64,000 bases of DNA from Sulfitobacter alexandrii (GTDB lineage Bacteria > Pseudomonadota > Alphaproteobacteria > Rhodobacterales > Rhodobacteraceae): the NCBI RefSeq assembly GCF_001886735.1, contig NZ_CP018076.1:1860001-1924000 (forward strand). The letters run 5' to 3'. The notes beneath the pieces were generated by a model, which was not told the origin of the DNA, did not search any database, and saw nothing but the letters and a program-made list of their open reading frames with translations. Of the stretch, positions 9,187 to 16,802 are shown one piece after another (positions within the stretch are counted from its first letter, which is position 1; each line of letters starts with the position of its first letter). The position numbers and the translations under genes were made by a program.

Positions 9187-9606
9187 CTAGTCCAGTGCCG
9201 CCGCGATCCGTTCGGCGTGGCCCTTGATCGCGTCCATGTCGCCCTGCTGACCCGGCGGGCGCATCTGCACGCCCTCGTGGCGCGGATGGACGTGGAAGTG
9301 CAGATGGAACACCTCTTGGCCGCCCGCGGTTTCGCTGAACTGCTGGAGGGTGATGCCATCGGCGTCGAACGCCTTTTTCACGGCATTCGCCACCTTGCTG
9401 ACCGTCGCCATGCAGGCCGCAAGCTGGGCCGGGGTCGCATCGAGAATGTTGCGGCAGGGTGTCTTGGGAATCACGAGGCAATGGCCGTCGGTGCGCGGCA
9501 TGATATCCATGAAACACAGGGTCTCATCGTCTTCGTACACCTTGAAGCTCGGGATCTCGCCACGCAGGATCTTGGCAAAGATGTTCTGGTCGTCGTAGGC
9601 CGTCAT
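9187..9606 (-). CDS. HIT family nucleotide-binding protein
   Basis: This is a 139-residue member of the histidine-triad superfamily, closest to the Hint branch that hydrolyses purine nucleoside phosphoramidates. The triad HLHFHVHPR is near residues 99-107, and the N-terminal IFAKILRGEIPSFKVYEDD is typical of Hint proteins. Length is normal. It stands alone, with 51 bases to the upstream unknown gene and 255 bases downstream before the BCCT promoter region. Cellular substrate is unknown. Confidence 0.9.
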   Translation of the reverse strand: MTAYDDQNIFAKILRGEIPSFKVYEDDETLCFMDIMPRTDGHCLVIPKTPCRNILDATPAQLAACMATVSKVANAVKKAFDADGITLQQFSETAGGQEVFHLHFHVHPRHEGVQMRPPGQQGDMDAIKGHAERIAAALD

Positions 9607-9657
9607 CGGGGTCTCCTGAAGTCGTTCGCCATGTTGTAGGATGATCGGCCCGCCGCG

Positions 9658-10146
9658 TCACCCCTTGCGCAACTTCCATTCGGCGAGACGCAGCAGACCC
9701 CGTGCGTAGACCCGATGCAGCGGCGTGAAAAGGTGGACGGCGCGCGGCAGCCCGTCAGGACCGTGCGCCACGACGGCGGAGCCGAACAGAAGTCGGGTCA
9801 CCCCGCCCTCCTTGGGTGCTACGGCAAGCCACGATCGTGTCGCACCACGGGTATCGCACAGCAGGATCTGCCCTTCGCCGCGCGTCTCCACCTGCCAGAC
9901 GGCAAAGCTGTCGGCGCCCGCCGCAAGCGCGGCCACCTCGGCATCGCGGATCGGGCGGCGCAGCACCGCGGCGAGCACCAGCCGCTCCAGCCGGAACAGC
10001 CATGTGGTGTAGAAGGCGGTGATGAACTCGCCCAGGTCGGCACGGCCCGGAAACATCACCTCGTAGCAGTCGGTATAGGTGGCGCCCTGCCCCACGTAGC
10101 GGGACAGGGACGAGTCGCGCGGCACCGGGACCGCGCGCGGAATCAT
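9658..10146 (-). CDS. Conserved-looking protein of unknown function, coupled to acuI
   Basis: The 162-residue protein has no signal peptide, membrane span or motif I recognise with confidence. It begins with a basic, proline-rich stretch and has alternating beta and alpha patterns that recall DUF2867-like or START-like folds, but this is a guess. The ATG overlaps the acuI stop (ATGA), so its translation is probably coupled to that gene. This suggests a role connected to the reductase. Coding is supported by the overlap and by the gene-like spacing. Confidence 0.6.
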   Translation of the reverse strand: MIPRAVPVPRDSSLSRYVGQGATYTDCYEVMFPGRADLGEFITAFYTTWLFRLERLVLAAVLRRPIRDAEVAALAAGADSFAVWQVETRGEGQILLCDTRGATRSWLAVAPKEGGVTRLLFGSAVVAHGPDGLPRAVHLFTPLHRVYARGLLRLAEWKLRKG

Positions 10147-11126
10147 GCCTTCACGTCAACGACGACCCGGCCCTTGACCTGGCCCTTCAGGATGTCTGCG
10201 CCAAGCTTGGGCAGATCACCCAGTGTCGCGGGCTGAACCATGGACTCGAGCTTGTCCATCGGCAGATCCTTGGCGATCCGTTGCCACGCACGCAGGCGGT
10301 TGTCATAGGGCTGCATCACGCTGTCGATGCCCAGCAGGTTAACGCCGCGCAGCAGGAAGGGAATGACCGTCGCGGGCAGAGCCGCGCCGCCCGCCAGACC
10401 CACGGCGGCGACGCTTGCGCCGTATTCCATCTGGCCCAGCACCCGGGCAAGCATGGCGCCCCCTACCGCGTCGACGCAACCGCCCCATGTTTCGCCCTCG
10501 AGCGGGCGCTTGGTGGTTTCGTTGATCTCCTCGCGCGGCACGATCCGGCTGGCACCAAGGCTCTTGAGGTATTCTTCGGTTTCCGGACGGCCCGTGACGC
10601 CCGCGACCTCGTGGCCGAGATTGGCCAGGATCGCCGTCGCGACCGAGCCGACGCCGCCCGCCGCACCGGTGACGAGCACGGGGCCTTTCCTGATGCCGTG
10701 ATCCTCCAGCGCCATGACCGCCAGCATCGCGGTAAAGCCGGCAGTGCCCACCGCCATGGCCTGACGCGTGTCCAGTCCGTCGGGCAGCGGCACCAGCCAG
10801 TCGGCCTTGACCCGCGCCTTCTGGGCATAGCCGCCCCAATGCGCCTCGCCCACGCGCCATCCCGTCAGGACAACCTTGTCACCCGGCTTGTAGCGGTCGT
10901 CGTCCGACGCCTCCACCGTGCCGGCAAAGTCGATCCCCGGCACGTGCGGATAGTTCCGCACCAGCCCGCCGCCCGGCCCGATGCACAGACCGTCCTTGTA
11001 GTTCACGGTGGAATATTCGACCGAAACCGTCACTTCGCCTTCCGGCAGATCGTCGATGCCGATCTGCTCCACCGCGGCAGAGGTCTTTCCTTCGTCGTCC
11101 TTGCTGACGATCAGTGCATTGAACAT
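10143..11126 (-). CDS. acuI: YhdH/AcuI-type NADPH-dependent acryloyl-CoA reductase
   Basis: A 327-residue medium-chain dehydrogenase/reductase without structural zinc ligands. The N-terminal substrate domain contains STVNYKDGLCIGPGGG (near residue 39) and HVPGIDFAGTV. The Rossmann motif VTGAAGGVGSVA is near residue 152. These are hallmarks of the YhdH/AcuI group, which reduces acryloyl-CoA to propionyl-CoA in DMSP and propionate metabolism. In roseobacters acuI often sits beside dmdA, which is absent here. The gene overlaps the unknown gene downstream by 4 bases. The exact acyl-CoA substrate is inferred. Confidence 0.85.
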   Translation of the reverse strand: MFNALIVSKDDEGKTSAAVEQIGIDDLPEGEVTVSVEYSTVNYKDGLCIGPGGGLVRNYPHVPGIDFAGTVEASDDDRYKPGDKVVLTGWRVGEAHWGGYAQKARVKADWLVPLPDGLDTRQAMAVGTAGFTAMLAVMALEDHGIRKGPVLVTGAAGGVGSVATAILANLGHEVAGVTGRPETEEYLKSLGASRIVPREEINETTKRPLEGETWGGCVDAVGGAMLARVLGQMEYGASVAAVGLAGGAALPATVIPFLLRGVNLLGIDSVMQPYDNRLRAWQRIAKDLPMDKLESMVQPATLGDLPKLGADILKGQVKGRVVVDVKA

Positions 11127-11277
11127 GTTACGTCCTTTCCGGGCATTTCACCCTGTCTGAGCCAGGTTTGGCTGGCCTGCGTCCACGCGGCCCCGATGCG
11201 GGCTCAGGGCGACAGATTGGCCCTTGCATCCCATCCCGAGGGGCGGATCGCAAGGGGTTTGACCGGCACCGGGCCGC

Positions 11278-11787
11278 TCAGGCGTCCTCCGGCATGAAGG
11301 CGAGGTCGCTCACCGGGGCCGGATGGCCGCCTGCCGTCAGCATGGCGTGAACCTGACCCCGGTGGTGGGTCTGGTGGTTGAACAGATGCGCGATGCAAAG
11401 CGCTCTGGGCTTTGACATTTCCGACTTGGTCAAGCCCGAATACCAGGTCAGATCGCCCAGCAGGTCGACGTTCGACAGGGTTTCCGACCAGATCCGGATA
11501 CGCCCGTCCATCCGGAACCTCTGCGCCTGCCAGACGCCCGTCGTCTCGGTATAGGTGGTGGATTGGTCGCCCCCCACTTCCGGCTTCGCGACATCGTCGC
11601 AAAAACGGCTCATCCACATGGTATCGCCCCAGAGCAGATGGTTCAGCGTGCCCCTGATGGTGCTGAAGAATGCTCCATGGTCATGGTCGAGCGCCGCGTC
11701 GTCCATCTGCTTGACGATCTCCGTCAGCTGCCGGTTCTGCCAGGCGTTGTAGCGCGCCATCAGCTGAACGAAGCCCGAATCGATCAC
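11278..11787 (-). CDS. DinB/YfiT-like metal-binding four-helix protein
   Basis: The 169-residue protein of the DinB superfamily is a four-helix bundle that normally binds a metal through three histidines. Candidate ligands are the histidine in GTLNHLLWG and the pair in NHQTHHRGQ (HxxxH type). Family members include thiol-dependent transferases and isomerases, but many have no known reaction. The GTG start overlaps the stop of the DUF1326 gene (GTGA), so it is translationally coupled. A longer in-frame reading through the upstream gene was rejected. It ends the DUF2182-DUF1326-DinB operon. Confidence 0.82.
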   Translation of the reverse strand: MIDSGFVQLMARYNAWQNRQLTEIVKQMDDAALDHDHGAFFSTIRGTLNHLLWGDTMWMSRFCDDVAKPEVGGDQSTTYTETTGVWQAQRFRMDGRIRIWSETLSNVDLLGDLTWYSGLTKSEMSKPRALCIAHLFNHQTHHRGQVHAMLTAGGHPAPVSDLAFMPEDA

Positions 11788-12491
11788 GGTTTGGGGCCTT
11801 TCCAGTCGATCGGGCAGATCTCGGCCGACATGCCGTCGAAGTCCCAGACCCGGCCATAGTCGCGCACCTTGCTGCGCAGGCCACGGGCCGCGATGATGTC
11901 CGGCCCCATCCAGTACTTGGAGTTGGAGACCATCACCGGATGCTCCGGATCCTTGCCCGCAAGCGTCTCGATCTCGCCCTGGACCTTGCGGCCGATCTGG
12001 ATGGCGCGCCGGTTTCCGTCGCGGGTGATCTGGACCGGCGCACGTTCCGCGCCGATGATTTCCGACACCAGCATGGTGAACAGCCCGGTGGTGCCGCCCG
12101 CCTGTCCGGAGAATATCTGCAGCAGTCCGTTGTAGGCCTTGCCGCTGGCACGCTCGTCCACGTAGGCGGCGACCTTCCAGTTGCCCTCGCCCATGCGCCC
12201 GGGAATGTCGACGAGCAACCCGACGTTCAATCCCGACAGATCCTCGCCCTCGTAATGGCCCGTATCGATCGCGATGGCCATCCAGGCGTGGCAGTGCCCC
12301 TCGGTCGGGGGATGCGCGCCGAGGCTGACCACACAGGGGCAGAAGACCGTGCAGGAGCAATTGAGAAACAGCTCTCCCTTGATCGCCCAGTCGGTCGGCG
12401 ACATCCTGCGCCGTCCGGGGTTCGGCATCCGGCTGTCGATGCGCTGCGAGATCGGCAGGCGATCCGCCTCGGGTCGTCTGGTGAGGGCCAT
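11784..12491 (-). CDS. DUF1326 protein with CxC-x3-CxC motif
   Basis: This is a 235-residue soluble protein of the DUF1326 family. A cysteine cluster NCSCTVFCPC (C45, C47, C51, C53) followed by GHCHAW suggests metal binding. The rest is beta-rich and lacks known catalytic motifs. The ATG at 12491 lies one base after the upstream stop and has AAGGA 8 bases before it. An internal ATG at 12404 would match the shorter family start but has a poorer ribosome-binding site. DUF1326 and DUF2182 genes commonly occur together. Function is unknown, and metal handling is my inference. Confidence 0.8.
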   Translation of the reverse strand: MALTRRPEADRLPISQRIDSRMPNPGRRRMSPTDWAIKGELFLNCSCTVFCPCVVSLGAHPPTEGHCHAWMAIAIDTGHYEGEDLSGLNVGLLVDIPGRMGEGNWKVAAYVDERASGKAYNGLLQIFSGQAGGTTGLFTMLVSEIIGAERAPVQITRDGNRRAIQIGRKVQGEIETLAGKDPEHPVMVSNSKYWMGPDIIAARGLRSKVRDYGRVWDFDGMSAEICPIDWKGPKP

Positions 12492-12492
12492 T

Positions 12493-13293
12493 CTAAATTC
12501 CTTGCAGTCCTGTGGTGACCAGGGGCCAGCCGGCAACGACGCAGGCGCCGCATACCAAGGCCAGCCCGAGGGGCTTGGTCACACGATGTCCGATTTGCGG
12601 CAGCTTTTCCAGCACCATGAACAGCGTCGCCAGCCCCATCCATGCGAGGTTCATCACGCCCCCGGCGAAGCCGAGCACCATGAAGCCCCAGCAACATCCC
12701 ACGCAGAATGCCCCGAGGCCCAGCCCCATGCGCAGACCGCCCCCGAACCCGGTGCGCCACCGGCCGAGGAAATACATCATCGGCGAATGGCAGACGCCGT
12801 GGCAGAGTTCCTTGGTCCGGGTGAACTGGAACAGGCCGACCGCCAGCAGGAGACCGGCAGCGACCCAGCGCGAACGCGCGATGCCCAGCATGTCGATCAC
12901 CCCGGCAAAGAGCAGCGCAAGCTGGACGCCCGCGATCAGCGCGGCGAAGGCAAGCCAGACGGCGAAATAGCCCATGAGCACCCCGAGCCAGCCCGCCCGG
13001 GTGCCGTCGGCGCTGATCATCAGGTCCTCGTAGCTGCGCAGGGTCGGCACCATCGTGGGAAGCATCATCGCCGCCATCATCGCGCCCCACATCACGAACA
13101 GCGGCCAGAAGCTGGCCATGGGCATGAACATGTCCATGCGCGGGTCCATGCGGCGCATCATCTCGCCCGCCTGGCCGGGGCGGCCCAGCAGGTCGAGGTC
13201 CATGTCCATCGCCATCATGTACATCGTGACCCACGCCATCAGCACGAGGCCGAAGAACGCCAGCCAAAGGGTAGAACGCACCACAGGATTCAT
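12493..13293 (-). CDS. DUF2182 Met-rich integral membrane protein
   Basis: A protein of about 266 residues with six or so membrane spans, of the DUF2182 family (predicted metal-binding membrane proteins). It is extremely methionine-rich at the N-terminus: about 22 Met in the first 100 residues, including MYMMAMDM and MDPRMDMFMPM. It also carries LCHGVCHSP and CVGCCWG motifs in the membrane half. Such Met and Cys/His clusters are typical of Cu(I)-handling proteins. A GTG 6 bases upstream (13299) is an alternative start. It is the first gene of the operon with DUF1326 and DinB. Confidence 0.82.
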   Translation of the reverse strand: MNPVVRSTLWLAFFGLVLMAWVTMYMMAMDMDLDLLGRPGQAGEMMRRMDPRMDMFMPMASFWPLFVMWGAMMAAMMLPTMVPTLRSYEDLMISADGTRAGWLGVLMGYFAVWLAFAALIAGVQLALLFAGVIDMLGIARSRWVAAGLLLAVGLFQFTRTKELCHGVCHSPMMYFLGRWRTGFGGGLRMGLGLGAFCVGCCWGFMVLGFAGGVMNLAWMGLATLFMVLEKLPQIGHRVTKPLGLALVCGACVVAGWPLVTTGLQGI

Positions 13294-13385
13294 CGCCACA
13301 CCGTGTCGGGTATCTGTCGTTTCATTTCAGATCCGGCACGCCGGGGCAATCCTGCCGCCCCGACACGCCTGCGGTCGCCGCGCGT

Positions 13386-14396
13386 TCAGTTGCGATCAAA
13401 GGTGATCGACCCTTCGAAGCTGCCCCATTTCGACGAGGTGACACCGTTGGCCGCGCTGCCGGCATAGCTGTCCAGCCCTTTGAGCCGGATCGCGGTGACA
13501 CTGCCACCCGCCGCGTCGATGACCCCCGCATGGCGCGCGGCGCTGCAGATGTCGCTGTCCGCGGTATAGGGGCCGCTGCCCCAGACCGACTTGCTCACGG
13601 GTCCGTTTTCCGGGCAGACGCAAATCAGGCTTTCGGTATCCGGGGGCATGACATCGCAAGTGGCCTGAAGGGTCGTCGACGTCGTCGTAGCCGCCGCGAC
13701 CTCGAAGCTTTGACCGTAGCTGCCCCAGCGGCTGGTCGTCACGCCGTTTCGGCTGGAGCCTTCGTAGGCCTCCAGCCCGGGTGCCGCGCTGACCCGGACC
13801 TGACCGCCGGTCGGCGGGATCGCACCCGCATGCACCGCGGCGCGGCAGACGTCGCTGTCGCCGGTGTAGGGGCCGCTGCCCCAGACGGACCCGCCGCTGT
13901 CGCTGCCCGCGGGGCAAGAACAGGTGTAGGGCGCGACGTCGGCGGAAAAGCCCGTGCAGGCGAGGACCGGCCCGCCGGAAGGCTCGGGCGCTGTCCCCTG
14001 CCCGGCCACCTGCGCCTGCATCACGTCGAAGCTGGACTGGTAGAGGCCCCAGCGCTTGGTCGAGATCCCGTTCGCCTCGGACCCTTCGTACGCGGTCTGT
14101 CCGGGACGGCCGGTCACGGCAAGCGTGCCGCCCTCGTCGCCGATGACACCCGCATGGCGCGCGGCTGTGCAGACGTCGGAATGGCCGGCGTAGGGGCCGC
14201 TCCCCCAGACGAAACGCTTGAAGGTCGTGGGCTTGCAGCTGCACAGCTGAACCGTGCCCTCCTCGATCCCGCGCCCCTTGCCGCAGGCGGGCGCGGCGGC
14301 GATTTCGGCCTCGGTGAAAACGGCGGCCTGCTGTGCAAAAGCGGGGGCGGATACGGCCGCAAGCACTCCGCCAAGGGCTAGGACGATGGTTCGCAT
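13386..14396 (-). CDS. Secreted protein with three LCCL-type repeats
   Basis: The 336-residue protein has a clear signal peptide (cleavage after APAFA, near residue 21). It is made of three related units of about 100 residues, each containing VWGSGPYxxxSD(V/I)C, then AAxHAG, then a YxGSxxNG segment. These match the LCCL domain. Each unit has four cysteines in nearly constant spacing (38/52/54/76, 147/159/161/184, 247/259/261/284), which suggests two disulfides per unit in the periplasm or outside. The ligand is unknown. A longer in-frame extension beyond 14396 was rejected because the signal peptide starts here. Confidence 0.85.
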   Translation of the reverse strand: MRTIVLALGGVLAAVSAPAFAQQAAVFTEAEIAAAPACGKGRGIEEGTVQLCSCKPTTFKRFVWGSGPYAGHSDVCTAARHAGVIGDEGGTLAVTGRPGQTAYEGSEANGISTKRWGLYQSSFDVMQAQVAGQGTAPEPSGGPVLACTGFSADVAPYTCSCPAGSDSGGSVWGSGPYTGDSDVCRAAVHAGAIPPTGGQVRVSAAPGLEAYEGSSRNGVTTSRWGSYGQSFEVAAATTTSTTLQATCDVMPPDTESLICVCPENGPVSKSVWGSGPYTADSDICSAARHAGVIDAAGGSVTAIRLKGLDSYAGSAANGVTSSKWGSFEGSITFDRN

Positions 14397-14488
14397 GGCA
14401 AATTCCTTTTTGCTGAATGAGGAAAATCTAGCCAGCGCCGGCCCTTCTGCCAAGAAATATCGGTGCCGCGGCCCGCCGCACGCCCGCG

Positions 14489-15901
14489 TCAGACATTGAT
14501 CTGTTCGGGAGGATGCTCCAGCAGGTGGCGCAGCCGCTCCATCGCGGCCTCGAAGCTTTTGAGCGACACGCCCGCGTTGATCGCCATGCGCAGGGCATGG
14601 GGCGCGTTGGCGTCGCGTGCCGCGAACTCCTCCGCCGCGCGGACCTGCACGCCGACCTTCTCCGCGGCCTGGCAGAAGGCACTGGCACGCCAGCCTTGCG
14701 GCAGGTTCAGCCAGACGAAGGGCACGTCGCGTCGCCAGTGCAGGTCGAAGCCGCCCAGCGTGTTGACGGCCACCTTGACGTATCGTTCGACGCCTTCGCG
14801 CGATGCCGCCATGATTTTCGGAAGGTCGGGGTGCCGCAGCAGCTTGGCGGTCAGGTCGATCATGGGCGTGGCAAGCCCGAAGAAGCTGTGTTCCGCGGTT
14901 CGGTGCAGCGCGCCCGCCATCCCCTTGGGCGGCACCACGCAGCCGATGCGCAAGGCGGGGGTGATTGATTTCGACAAGGAGGAGACATACCAGCCGCGTT
15001 CCGGCGCAAGCTGCCTGTACCCTTCCCCTTCGGCCCGCCCCATGCGGTAGCAGTCGTCCTCCAGTATCTGCAGGTCGTACCGGCGGGCCACCGCGAGGAT
15101 CTCGGCCCGCCGTTCCATCGGCGTGAACCGGCAGGTCGGACTGTGCACTTCGGGAGACGTGCACAGCACCTGCGCCTCGGGGTGGCGCTCCGCCGCGGCG
15201 GCCAGTGCCTCGGGGAGAACCCCGTGCCCGTCCATCTCGATCGAGACCACGTCGGCGCGCAGCGCCTCCGCGGCGCGGCGGAAACCTGGATAGCAGAGCG
15301 ACTCAACGAACACGGTGGGGCGTCGGCCCCGGAGCACGGTCTGGAATGCCAGCATGATTCCGTTCTGCCCGCCCAGGCTCAGCACGATGTCACCTTCGTC
15401 GACCGGACCGATCGGAGTGCCCTGCAGCCAATCCGCCATCGCCTCGCGCGCCGCCTGCGCACTGCGACGGGAGGGGTAGTGCATGACCCCCGAAGGCGGA
15501 TCCTGCGCCACCTCGATCAGCAGCCGGCGTATCAGCTCCGCCTGCCCGCCGTTCGGCAGATGCGGGGAATAGAGATTGACCTCGTCCGTATCGCCGCCGG
15601 TGTTGTGCCGGACCGGATCAATCTCGATCAGGTTCAGGGGGCGCCCGACGACCTTGGGCGCCGCGACGAAGGTGCCACGCCCGACCTCCGCGCGCAGGGT
15701 GCCGTCATCCGTGAGGATGTTGTAGGCGCGCGCCACCGTACCGGGCGTGATCCCGAGCCGCCACGCCAGATCGCGCACGGGCGGCAGCCTGTCGTCCACC
15801 TGCAAAGCCTTTGTCGCGATGTGGTTACGGATCATTGTTACAACCGCTTTGTACTTCGGACCGGCCGATCCCAGCCCCTCCGGCGCCCAAATTGTATCCA
15901 T
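14489..15901 (-). CDS. MocR-type GntR/aminotransferase transcription factor
   Basis: This is a 470-residue regulator with an N-terminal GntR winged-helix domain (residues about 15-85, with DRLPPVRDLAWRLGITPGTVARAYN-like content) joined to a class I aminotransferase-like PLP domain. The PLP lysine is in SSLSKSITP. MocR proteins sense PLP or amino-compound adducts and usually control adjacent or divergent genes. A divergent DUF1127 gene starts 99 bases away, and inverted repeats lie in the gap, one overlapping this start codon. An AGGGA box precedes the ATG by 9 bases. Target and effector are unknown. Confidence 0.88.
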   Translation of the reverse strand: MDTIWAPEGLGSAGPKYKAVVTMIRNHIATKALQVDDRLPPVRDLAWRLGITPGTVARAYNILTDDGTLRAEVGRGTFVAAPKVVGRPLNLIEIDPVRHNTGGDTDEVNLYSPHLPNGGQAELIRRLLIEVAQDPPSGVMHYPSRRSAQAAREAMADWLQGTPIGPVDEGDIVLSLGGQNGIMLAFQTVLRGRRPTVFVESLCYPGFRRAAEALRADVVSIEMDGHGVLPEALAAAAERHPEAQVLCTSPEVHSPTCRFTPMERRAEILAVARRYDLQILEDDCYRMGRAEGEGYRQLAPERGWYVSSLSKSITPALRIGCVVPPKGMAGALHRTAEHSFFGLATPMIDLTAKLLRHPDLPKIMAASREGVERYVKVAVNTLGGFDLHWRRDVPFVWLNLPQGWRASAFCQAAEKVGVQVRAAEEFAARDANAPHALRMAINAGVSLKSFEAAMERLRHLLEHPPEQINV

Positions 15902-15907
15902 TACAAT
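15891..15907. promoter_or_regulatory. Inverted repeat overlapping the mocR start codon
   Basis: ATTGTA-N5-TACAAT is a perfect 6-bp inverted repeat spanning the regulator start codon at 15899-15901. Together with the repeat at 15965-15980 it is a candidate autoregulatory operator. Spacing between centres is about 73 bp, near seven helical turns. Confidence 0.45.
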
Positions 15908-15964
15908 GTTTCCCTAGCGTCCGCTTTCGACGTTTTGTATCAAAATAATGCAGCAATTACCCAT

Positions 15965-15980
15965 ATTGTGTCAATACAAT
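15965..15980. promoter_or_regulatory. Inverted repeat upstream of the DUF1127 gene
   Basis: ATTGT-N6-ACAAT lies 20 bases before the DUF1127 ATG and shares its half-site with the repeat at 15891-15907. A third, weaker related sequence (TTTTGTATCAAAA) lies near 15933-15945. This arrangement suits a MocR dimer acting on both divergent promoters. Confidence 0.45.
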
Positions 15981-16000
15981 AGATCGGAAGGAGTTTTTCC

Positions 16001-16231
16001 ATGGCACAGACGAGACAGATGACACCCGATGCGCTGAGCCTTCTTGCGCAACCCGGCACGCCGATCGCGGCAAAGCTGGCGGTGGCCTTCGCTGTCCGCG
16101 TCACGGTATGGGCCACCCGTCGTCGCACCCGGCTCGCCCTCTCGCGGCTGGAGCCATGGCAGCTGACCGACGTGGGACTGACACCCGGGCAGGCCGAGAT
16201 CGAGGCCTCCCGCGTGTTCTGGCGGGCCTGA
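16001..16231 (+). CDS. DUF1127 small basic protein
   Basis: A 76-residue protein whose C-terminal half is the DUF1127 motif (RRRTRLALSRLEPWQLTDVG, then LT and a final FWRA). Arginine-rich DUF1127 proteins are widespread in Alphaproteobacteria, and some affect RNA turnover and phosphate or carbon metabolism. A GGAAGGAG ribosome-binding site lies 7 bases before the ATG. It is divergent from the MocR gene and has its own terminator, so it is monocistronic and may be the direct MocR target. Confidence 0.85.
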   Translation: MAQTRQMTPDALSLLAQPGTPIAAKLAVAFAVRVTVWATRRRTRLALSRLEPWQLTDVGLTPGQAEIEASRVFWRA

Positions 16232-16263
16232 CGTCCCTGTGGGGCCAGCCAGACCTCTTCACT

Positions 16264-16291
16264 GGGCCGGAGCGATCCGGCCCATTTTTTT
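16264..16291 (+). terminator. Rho-independent terminator of the DUF1127 gene
   Basis: GGGCCGGA and TCCGGCCC form a perfect 8-bp stem around a GCGA loop, followed by A and seven T. It lies 32 bases after the DUF1127 stop, in front of the convergent thioesterase gene. Confidence 0.9.
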
Positions 16292-16316
16292 CGGCATATC
16301 GTAGGATTGTACCCGC

Positions 16317-16745
16317 TCAGGCCGCCTTGCGCGGCGGGATGGCGTAGGTCAGCGTCGCCCGCGCCACGGGTTCCGCCATGCCCGAGGAATAAAGCATCAC
16401 GTCGGTCACCGACAATTGCTTGCCCAGTTTCAGCAGCCGCGCCTCGGCGACAAGATCGACCCCCGCCTTGGGCTTGCGCATGAAATCGATGGAACAATTC
16501 GTGGTCACGGCCAGCGCCTGCGGCCCGATCATCGCCAGCGTCGCCAGATAGGCAGACACATCCGCCAGCGCGAACATGGACGGCCCCGAGATGGTGCCCC
16601 CCGGCCGCAGGTGCCGGTCCTGGGTCAGCAACCGCATGGTCAATGTCCCCTCGCCCACCTCGTCCACGGCAAAGTCGTCGGCAACCTGCGCGAAGACCTC
16701 CTTCATGAAACGGCTCAATTCTTCTGCGGTCATGACGGCGGGCAT
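16317..16745 (-). CDS. PaaI family hotdog thioesterase
   Basis: This 142-residue single-hotdog protein resembles the PaaI/YigI acyl-CoA thioesterase group. The segment RPGGTISGPSMFALADVSAYLA (near residues 47-68) contains the hotdog helix with its catalytic acidic residue, and DFMRKP follows in the strand region. An AGGAG site stands 8 bases before the ATG. It is divergent from an enoyl-CoA hydratase gene 57 bases away, which suggests a shared acyl-CoA context. Substrate is unknown. Confidence 0.82.
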   Translation of the reverse strand: MPAVMTAEELSRFMKEVFAQVADDFAVDEVGEGTLTMRLLTQDRHLRPGGTISGPSMFALADVSAYLATLAMIGPQALAVTTNCSIDFMRKPKAGVDLVAEARLLKLGKQLSVTDVMLYSSGMAEPVARATLTYAIPPRKAA

Positions 16746-16802
16746 ACTTGTTCTCTCCTGCTATGCAGGGCAAAGTTGTCCCGATTGAGTGCGGAGGGCA
16801 AG

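Noticed and set aside
11278..12360. In-frame extension of the DinB gene through the DUF1326 gene
   Set aside because: The added part is out of frame with DUF1326 and has no domain; the GTG at 11787 with GTGA overlap is a natural start.
13386..15164. In-frame extension of the LCCL gene to 592 residues
   Set aside because: The added part overlaps the mocR gene, and a clear signal peptide begins at 14396.
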